Positions 12,757-18,059 of a stretch of 18,059 bases of DNA are shown here, piece after piece. Under the pieces are notes generated by a model, which did no database searches, was not told the DNA's origin, and saw only the letters and a program-made list of their open reading frames with translations. Within the stretch, counting starts at the first letter, position 1; each line of letters begins with the position of its first letter. Made by a program: the position numbers and the translations under genes. Origin of the DNA: Desulfonema limicola (lineage in GTDB: Bacteria; Desulfobacterota; Desulfobacteria; Desulfobacterales; DYRC01); the NCBI GenBank assembly GCA_020718925.1, contig DYRC01000046.1, forward strand, positions 1 through 18,059, written 5' to 3'.

Positions 12757-15700
12757 ATGGAAATATCAGATCACCCGCATCGGGATTTTAAAATTCATAT
12801 CATTGCTTTTTTATGCTTTTCTATCTGCATTGCTGCTGCAGGATGGATATTTTATGTCCGGGAAAAAGCATATTCGGAAAAAACAGCGGGGCATACTCTT
12901 TCTGCCATTGCCGATTTGAAAATCAGTCAGATTGTCAATTGGCGGAAAGAGCGACTCGGAAATGCTTCCGTAATTTCAGTAAATCCTTTCAACAATAGCC
13001 GCATCCGGGATTTTCTGGAGAATCCGTCTCCCGAAGATACCGGCAACGATATTCGGGCATGGATGGAGACTCTGCAAAAAAGCTATGATTACTATAGTGT
13101 TGTGCTGATAGATACTCATGGCAGAATACGATTATCATTAAGAGATGATAAATCGGACACGGAGTCTCATGTCCGAAAAGAGGTTTTTGAAGTCATTCAA
13201 GCCAAAAAACCGGTATTCTCTGATTTTCACCGTTCCGAAGATACCGGAGTGATTCATCTCGGTCTTTTCGTTCCTCTGCTCTCTCATCAGAACTCCGGGG
13301 TGGTGGGCGTTCTGCTGTTCAGAATCGATCCGAATCTTTTTTTGTATCCCCTGATTCAGTCTTGTCCCACGCCAAGTCCGTCAGCGGAAACTTTTCTGGT
13401 TCGGCGCAACAGCCATGAAGTAGTGTTTCTGAATGAATTAAGACACCGCAAAAATACCGCGCTTTCTCTGCGCCTTCCGATCACGGATGAGGAACTTCCG
13501 GCAGCAAAAGCGGTGTTGGGTTTTGAAGGAATTGTTGAAGGCACAGACTATCGCGGTATTCCGGTGTTGGCAGATGTTCGCAGAATACCGGATTCAAATT
13601 GGGCAATGGTGGCAAAAGTGGATAAAGAAGAGATATTCGCGCCGCTGTTTGCCCGCATTCGGATAATATGGACTGCCGGAACTGCTCTGATTCTGCTGAT
13701 AGGTGTGTTCTTTCTTTTTCAGTGGAAAAAAAGAGAAGCTGAATTTTATCTGCATGAAATACAGGAGCGTGAGCGGGCAGAGGACTCTCTGAAGAATAGT
13801 GAAGAGAAATTCCGAAGTTATATTGACAATTCGCCTGATGGCGTCTTTGTTGCAGATGAAAACGGTCGCTATCTGGAAGTTAACCGGTCAGCAAGCACGA
13901 TAACCGGTTATTCTGCATCTGAACTTTTAGCTATGTCTATCTCTGACTTGCAGCCGCCGGATTCCCTTGAAACCGCCTTTAATCATTTTCAAACCATGCA
14001 AAAAACCGGCTATGCAAGCGGTGAGCTTGAATTTATTCATAAAAACAGCACAAGGCGATGGTGGTCGGTTGATGCGGTCAGGCTCACAGAAACACGTTTT
14101 CTCGGATTTGTCAAAGACATCACCGAGCGCAAGCAGGCGGAAGAATCTCTGAGAGAAAGCCAGAAACATGCCGCATTTCTTGCAGATTTGCTTGAGCGTT
14201 CCTCACAGCCCTTCAGTATCGCCTATCCTGATGGGCGATTCGGTATCTGCAACATAGCATATTCGCAAATGCTCGGATATAGCAAAGAAGAATTTATGTC
14301 GCTGAACTGGCTAAAAGACCTCACACCGCCTGAATGGATTCCGATAGGGCATAAAAAACTTGACGAACTGCACTCTACAGGTCAGCCGGTGCGCTATGAG
14401 AAAGAATATTTTCACAAAAACGGCTCCCGTGTGCCGGTTGAATTGCTGGTTCATCTGGTCAGAGATGAGTCCGGAGAGCCGCTGCATTATTACTCATTTA
14501 TTACAGACATCACCGAGCGCAAGCGGGCGGAAGAAGTCCTGCAAATACGACTGAGCCTGCGTGAATATGCCGATTCGCATACAATGGATGAACTGCTTCA
14601 ATATATGCTTAATCAGGCAGAACGCCTTAGCGGAAGTCAGATCGGCTTTTTCCATTTTTTTGATGAAGATCGGAAAGAACTGACGCTTCAGGCTTGGTCA
14701 ACCAACACGATAAAGAATATGTGTACTGCCGAAGGCAAGGGGGCGCATTATCCGGTTGAACAAGCCGGAGTCTGGGCTGACTGTGTTCATCAGCGAAAGC
14801 CGGTGATTCATAATGATTATGCAACCCTGCCTAATCGCAAAGGAATGCCCCAAGGACACGCGCCGGTGATCAGGGAGTTGACTCTTCCGGTGATTCGCAA
14901 TGACCGTGTTATGGCGATTATCGGCATGGGGAACAAAGCTGAAGAATATACCGAAGCAGATATTGATGTTGTTTCTGAATTGGTCAATATCGCTTGGGAT
15001 ATTATTTCGCGCAAACTGGCTGAGGAACGTATTAGCTATTTCAGCCGCATATTTGAAGATTCTTTGAATGAAATATATATTTTTGATGCAGATACGCTGA
15101 ATTTTGTTCATGTCAACCAAGGCGCTCTGCTGAATATCGGTTACAGCATGGATGAGCTTAGAAATATGACGCCGCTTGATATTGAACCCGCTGTTACACT
15201 TGAAACATTTACAGAAATTCTCGCGCCTCTGTGCAGCGGCAGAGAGAAGAAAGTCGTTTTTGAGACCGAGCATCAGCGAAAGGACGGGTCGCTCTATCCG
15301 GTTGAAATTCATCTTCAGTTGAATAATTCCGAATCTCATAAGCTCTTTACCGCGATTATTCTTGATATTACCGAGCGCAAAATGATCTCAGATTTTCAAT
15401 CGTTTCTGGTTCAATATGATTATCTGAGAGCCGGTGAAGATTTCTTCCGGGTGTTGGCACGATACATGGGAGAAACATTGGGAGCAGACTTTGTCTGCAT
15501 TGATACGCTGGAAGATGAAAATCTGTCTGCGAAAACGCTTGCAGTCTGGTTTAACGGCAAATTCGAGGATAATCTGTCTTACGCGCTCAAAGACACGCCG
15601 TGCGGTGATGTGGTGGGGAAAACAATTTGTTCTTTTCCTGAAGGCGTACAGCATCTGTTTCCCAAAGACGATGTGCTTCAGCAGATGAACGCCGAGGGCT

Positions 15701-17175
15701 ACATGGGAACCACGCTCCGGGATTTCAAAGGAGAGTCCATAGGTCTGATTGCGCTGATATGGCGAAAACCTCTGAGTTCCATGTCTCCTCCTCTTGCTGA
15801 ACAGATTCTGAAAATGGCGTCTGTACGCGCTGCGGGCGAATTGGAGCGCAGGCAGATAGAAGAAGAATGCCGAAAAATGGAAGATCAGTTGCGTCAGGCG
15901 CAGAAAATGGAAGCGGTGGGGCAACTGGCAGGCGGTGTGGCGCATGATTTCAACAATCTGCTGTATGTGATTACCGGATATGCGGATATGATGCTGGAGG
16001 ATATGCCGCCGAACAGCGTTCTGCATAATAATATGAAAGAAATTCTGCAAGCCGCGCAGCGGGCAACCACGCTGGTCCGTCAACTGCTGCTGTTCAGCAG
16101 GCGGGAAGCCATGCTGATGAAAGTCTTGAATTTGAACGATCTGATCAGCGAGTTGATAAAAATGCTTCGGCGCGTGATCGGCGAGCATGTTACGCTGGAG
16201 TTTCTGCCGGGGAATGACTTAGTGGAAAGTTATGCGGATCCGGGTCAGATTGAGCAGGTCTTAATGAATCTCTGCGTCAATGCCAGAGACGCGATGCCGG
16301 GCGGCGGCAGGATTGTGATTGAAACACAGAACATATCGCTGGATGCTGACGATTGCAGACACAATACATGGGCAAAACAGGGCGATTATGTGCTTCTGAC
16401 AGTTTCAGACACCGGCAGCGGCATTCCGCAGGATATACAGAATCACATTTTTGAGCCGTTCTTCACCACAAAAGGCGTGGGCAAAGGCACAGGGCTGGGA
16501 CTTGCGGCAGTTTACGGAATTATCAGATCGCATCAGGGAATAATTCGGCTGCACAGCGAACCGGGGCAAGGTGCTGTGTTTGAAATTTATCTGCCCACAG
16601 CCCAAGGACGCTCTTCAGATGCCGCTGATATGGAAGAATCCGAAAAGCGTCTTACCGGGGGGAATGAAACCATTCTGATTGCAGAAGATGAGGAATCGGT
16701 GCGGAATATGATTGCTCATATACTCAAAAAAGTCGGTTATCGGGTGTTGACTGCCAAAGACGGTGACGAAGCAATTTCCTTGTTTGAAACGCATTCTTCT
16801 GAGATTGATCTTGCCATATTAGACGTGATTATGCCGAAAATCGGGGGGCAGAAGGTGTATGAACGGATCAGGTCTTCTTCGGATATGCCGGTTATTTTCA
16901 GCAGCGGATACAGCAGAGGTGCTTTGAATTTTCAAGTTTTCCCGAATGAGCAGTTTGATATTCTTCAAAAACCTGTTTCCCCGACCGCTCTGCTGCGTAA
17001 AATCAGAGAGGTATTACCTCTCCCCCGACCCCTCCCCGGAACGGAGAGGGGAGTCCCCACCCCCAGCCCCCTCCCCGGAACGGAGAGGGGAGTAAGTAGT
17101 AATGATGATGATGATGATGATGATGTCTCCCCCCCTTCCCTTTCAGGGAAGGGGGTCGGGGGGTTAGGTAAGTAA
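12757..17175 (+). CDS. Membrane hybrid sensor histidine kinase (Cache-like, 3 PAS, 2 GAF, HisKA, HATPase, receiver) with repeat-derived tail
   Basis: 1472 residues. Membrane segments at about 13-33 and 303-323 flank a periplasmic Cache-like sensor ending in DSNWAMVAKVDKEEI. Cytoplasmic domains in order: PAS1 about 349-457, PAS2 about 470-593, GAF1 about 600-755, PAS3 about 759-880, GAF2 about 882-1030 (PAS units end in the usual ITERK), HisKA with phospho-acceptor His1063 (GGVAHDFNN), HATPase with N-box NLCVNARDAM, DTGSGIP and GTGLGL, and a receiver at about 1304-1420 with phospho-acceptor Asp1356 (LAILDVIMP) and QKPVSP. There is no Hpt domain or DNA-binding output, so phosphate must pass to another protein. 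Signal unknown. Residues 1421-1472 are encoded by repeat copy 2 and include seven Asp; the natural end is probably near KIREVL. AAGGA lies 7 bases before the ATG. Confidence 0.93.
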   Translation: MEISDHPHRDFKIHIIAFLCFSICIAAAGWIFYVREKAYSEKTAGHTLSAIADLKISQIVNWRKERLGNASVISVNPFNNSRIRDFLENPSPEDTGNDIRAWMETLQKSYDYYSVVLIDTHGRIRLSLRDDKSDTESHVRKEVFEVIQAKKPVFSDFHRSEDTGVIHLGLFVPLLSHQNSGVVGVLLFRIDPNLFLYPLIQSCPTPSPSAETFLVRRNSHEVVFLNELRHRKNTALSLRLPITDEELPAAKAVLGFEGIVEGTDYRGIPVLADVRRIPDSNWAMVAKVDKEEIFAPLFARIRIIWTAGTALILLIGVFFLFQWKKREAEFYLHEIQERERAEDSLKNSEEKFRSYIDNSPDGVFVADENGRYLEVNRSASTITGYSASELLAMSISDLQPPDSLETAFNHFQTMQKTGYASGELEFIHKNSTRRWWSVDAVRLTETRFLGFVKDITERKQAEESLRESQKHAAFLADLLERSSQPFSIAYPDGRFGICNIAYSQMLGYSKEEFMSLNWLKDLTPPEWIPIGHKKLDELHSTGQPVRYEKEYFHKNGSRVPVELLVHLVRDESGEPLHYYSFITDITERKRAEEVLQIRLSLREYADSHTMDELLQYMLNQAERLSGSQIGFFHFFDEDRKELTLQAWSTNTIKNMCTAEGKGAHYPVEQAGVWADCVHQRKPVIHNDYATLPNRKGMPQGHAPVIRELTLPVIRNDRVMAIIGMGNKAEEYTEADIDVVSELVNIAWDIISRKLAEERISYFSRIFEDSLNEIYIFDADTLNFVHVNQGALLNIGYSMDELRNMTPLDIEPAVTLETFTEILAPLCSGREKKVVFETEHQRKDGSLYPVEIHLQLNNSESHKLFTAIILDITERKMISDFQSFLVQYDYLRAGEDFFRVLARYMGETLGADFVCIDTLEDENLSAKTLAVWFNGKFEDNLSYALKDTPCGDVVGKTICSFPEGVQHLFPKDDVLQQMNAEGYMGTTLRDFKGESIGLIALIWRKPLSSMSPPLAEQILKMASVRAAGELERRQIEEECRKMEDQLRQAQKMEAVGQLAGGVAHDFNNLLYVITGYADMMLEDMPPNSVLHNNMKEILQAAQRATTLVRQLLLFSRREAMLMKVLNLNDLISELIKMLRRVIGEHVTLEFLPGNDLVESYADPGQIEQVLMNLCVNARDAMPGGGRIVIETQNISLDADDCRHNTWAKQGDYVLLTVSDTGSGIPQDIQNHIFEPFFTTKGVGKGTGLGLAAVYGIIRSHQGIIRLHSEPGQGAVFEIYLPTAQGRSSDAADMEESEKRLTGGNETILIAEDEESVRNMIAHILKKVGYRVLTAKDGDEAISLFETHSSEIDLAILDVIMPKIGGQKVYERIRSSSDMPVIFSSGYSRGALNFQVFPNEQFDILQKPVSPTALLRKIREVLPLPRPLPGTERGVPTPSPLPGTERGVSSNDDDDDDDVSPPSLSGKGVGGLGK
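17017..17168 (+). repeat. C-rich palindromic repeat, copy 2 (expanded, in frame at the kinase 3' end)
   Basis: Hairpin 1 is present twice (17029-17051 and 17068-17090), followed by an inserted AGTAAGTAGTA plus trinucleotide array, then hairpin 2 (17131-17155) and the tail TCGGGGGGTTAGGT. The whole element lies in the kinase reading frame and gives PLPRPLPGTERGV, then PSPLPGTERGV, then PSLSGKGVGGLGK. Orientation is the same as copies 1 and 3. Confidence 0.92.
17104..17124 (+). repeat. (GAT)7 microsatellite encoding seven Asp
   Basis: Seven perfect GAT triplets (ATG-phase run 17102-17125) lie between hairpins 1 and 2 of repeat copy 2, in frame as D1450-D1456 of the kinase. Copies 1 and 3 lack it. 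Length change by slippage would keep the reading frame. Confidence 0.95.
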
Positions 17176-17191
17176 AAAAAGGAGCAACACA

Positions 17192-18059
17192 ATGGATTAC
17201 CTGAGTATTTATCGGAAACTTGTAGAAAAAAGCAACGAAGAAAAAGTCATCGCCATTTTAAAAGAGACGGGTAATTGGGAAACTCTGAAGGCGCTGCATC
17301 TTGAAATCATAGAAAATAAGACCTTATCTTATATTTTTATCACTGCGGATTATCAGCATGATGTCGGCGGGTGTTATGCTGCCGCAATGATCGGCGTATA
17401 TCTGGAAAAAAGATTTATTACGGAGATAGATGAAGAGTATAACCATGACTATTTCTATCTGCCGGTAATTATAAAACCTGATAAACTTCCGGAGATTGCC
17501 AAAAAATATTACTCGGAAGAAATTGCGGTGAAACATGAACTCATACATGTTGCCGATATGCTTCAATGGATCAACGATGATCCGGAATACATTGAAAAAG
17601 CAATAGAATATTGCTATGAATCTGCCACCGAAGAAAATATTGAAAAAAGCATTGATTTTGAAGTAAAAAAAATATTCCGATTAGAACCTCAGGCAATGGG
17701 AAATGACTTTGACAGCGGAGAAGATATGATTATCGAGCCGTTTCTGTTCGGCGTATATATGAAATATACATGCAAGAGCAGAGCAGAGTACATTAAAATC
17801 AAAGTAGCCGATTACATCATAAATCTGCAAACTATGTATGAAAAAAATTTTTCAGATAAAAAAAAATCTGTCGAACAATTCTTTCAAAAGAGCGTCATGA
17901 AATATGGAAAGAAAATTTTCGGCAATGCCCCTTATAATAAATTAAAAAAGGTGAAAAGAGATAAAGTTGAAAAGCTGCTTAAATTCAATTCACCCCTCCC
18001 CCGGCCCCTCCCCCGGCCCCTCCCCGAAACGGAGAGGGGAGTCTCCCCCTTCCCTTTCA
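17192..18059 (+). CDS. Unrecognised AT-rich protein with HELIH motif (3' end outside window)
   Basis: 289 codons are visible and the frame is open at the edge. I do not recognise the family. Seen: no signal peptide or clear membrane segment; a mixed charged N-terminal domain; HELIH at 115-119, which fits the HExxH zinc-metallopeptidase motif, within KHELIHVADMLQWI; many Glu, Lys, Ile and Tyr. A third zinc ligand cannot be assigned, and HExxH also occurs by chance, so peptidase activity is only a possibility. From residue 267 the frame runs into repeat copy 3 and reads PLPRPLPRPLPETERGV, so the end of the protein is repeat-derived. AGGAG lies 7 bases before the ATG, 16 bases after the kinase stop, so the two genes are probably one operon. 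Base composition is visibly more AT-rich than all neighbours, suggesting acquisition by transfer. Confidence 0.8.
   Translation, partial: MDYLSIYRKLVEKSNEEKVIAILKETGNWETLKALHLEIIENKTLSYIFITADYQHDVGGCYAAAMIGVYLEKRFITEIDEEYNHDYFYLPVIIKPDKLPEIAKKYYSEEIAVKHELIHVADMLQWINDDPEYIEKAIEYCYESATEENIEKSIDFEVKKIFRLEPQAMGNDFDSGEDMIIEPFLFGVYMKYTCKSRAEYIKIKVADYIINLQTMYEKNFSDKKKSVEQFFQKSVMKYGKKIFGNAPYNKLKKVKRDKVEKLLKFNSPLPRPLPRPLPETERGVSPFPF
17993..18059 (+). repeat. C-rich palindromic repeat, copy 3 (in frame at the end of the HELIH gene, cut by window edge)
   Basis: The lead-in CCCCTCCCCCGG is partly duplicated, then hairpin 1 (18017-18039) and the first arm of hairpin 2 follow before the sequence stops at 18059. 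The hairpin 1 core is identical to copy 1 (loop AAA), whereas copy 2 has loop GAA. It is translated in the same phase as copy 2. Confidence 0.9.

Noticed and set aside
15388..16188. 266-codon antisense ORF under the kinase
   Set aside because: Rich in His, Gln, Phe and Arg, as expected for the reverse frame of a coding sequence; no domain and a clear coding gene on the other strand.
17017..17168. CRISPR array in the C-rich repeats
   Set aside because: There is no regular repeat-spacer pattern; units are paired hairpins separated by short variable joins and no cas gene is present.

Overview
The window looks like a chromosomal segment of a Gram-negative, probably anaerobic, bacterium of the Desulfobacterota (deltaproteobacterial) type. 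This is inferred from the gene set: a small rubredoxin, an archaeal/eukaryal-type prolyl-tRNA synthetase, liv transporter genes, Nif3 with a PII-like insert, a large hybrid sensor kinase and abundant C-rich/G-rich palindromic repeats. No 16S or other decisive marker is present, so the genus is open. Base composition is moderate in most genes and clearly AT-richer in the last one.

Left edge (1-1738): a partial minus-strand gene for an exported beta-propeller/fibronectin-III protein. It is preceded by an unusual leader holding a sigma54-like promoter, several RNA stems that pair best in the minus-strand transcript, a terminator-like hairpin with a U-tract, and a 58-codon ORF with its own strong ribosome binding site. 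I do not recognise this leader as a known riboswitch class; it is the best candidate here for something undescribed. Then come two plus-strand metabolic genes (1766-2871): an HMG-CoA-lyase-like enzyme and a rubredoxin with a shortened first cysteine knuckle.

Middle (2996-8424, minus strand): an ATP-grasp ligase, a YchF-like protein with a degenerate P-loop, the ABC ATPase LivG, a Nif3-family protein, a CAU-anticodon tRNA (probably tRNA-Ile2) and the permease LivM. The two liv genes are separated by the tRNA, its terminator and nif3. A plus-strand rpmB gene with a good sigma70 promoter converges on the bifunctional (p)ppGpp synthetase/hydrolase gene, their stop codons overlapping by four bases. 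proS lies immediately upstream of the (p)ppGpp gene (11022-12547).

Right part (12560-18059, plus strand): a 1472-residue membrane hybrid histidine kinase (Cache-like sensor, three PAS, two GAF, HisKA, HATPase, receiver), followed 16 bases later by an unrecognised AT-rich gene with an HELIH motif, cut by the window end. Three copies of a palindromic C-rich repeat mark this region: one in the kinase 5' leader and one at the 3' end of each of the two genes. The latter two are translated in the same frame as Pro-Leu-Pro-rich C-terminal tails.
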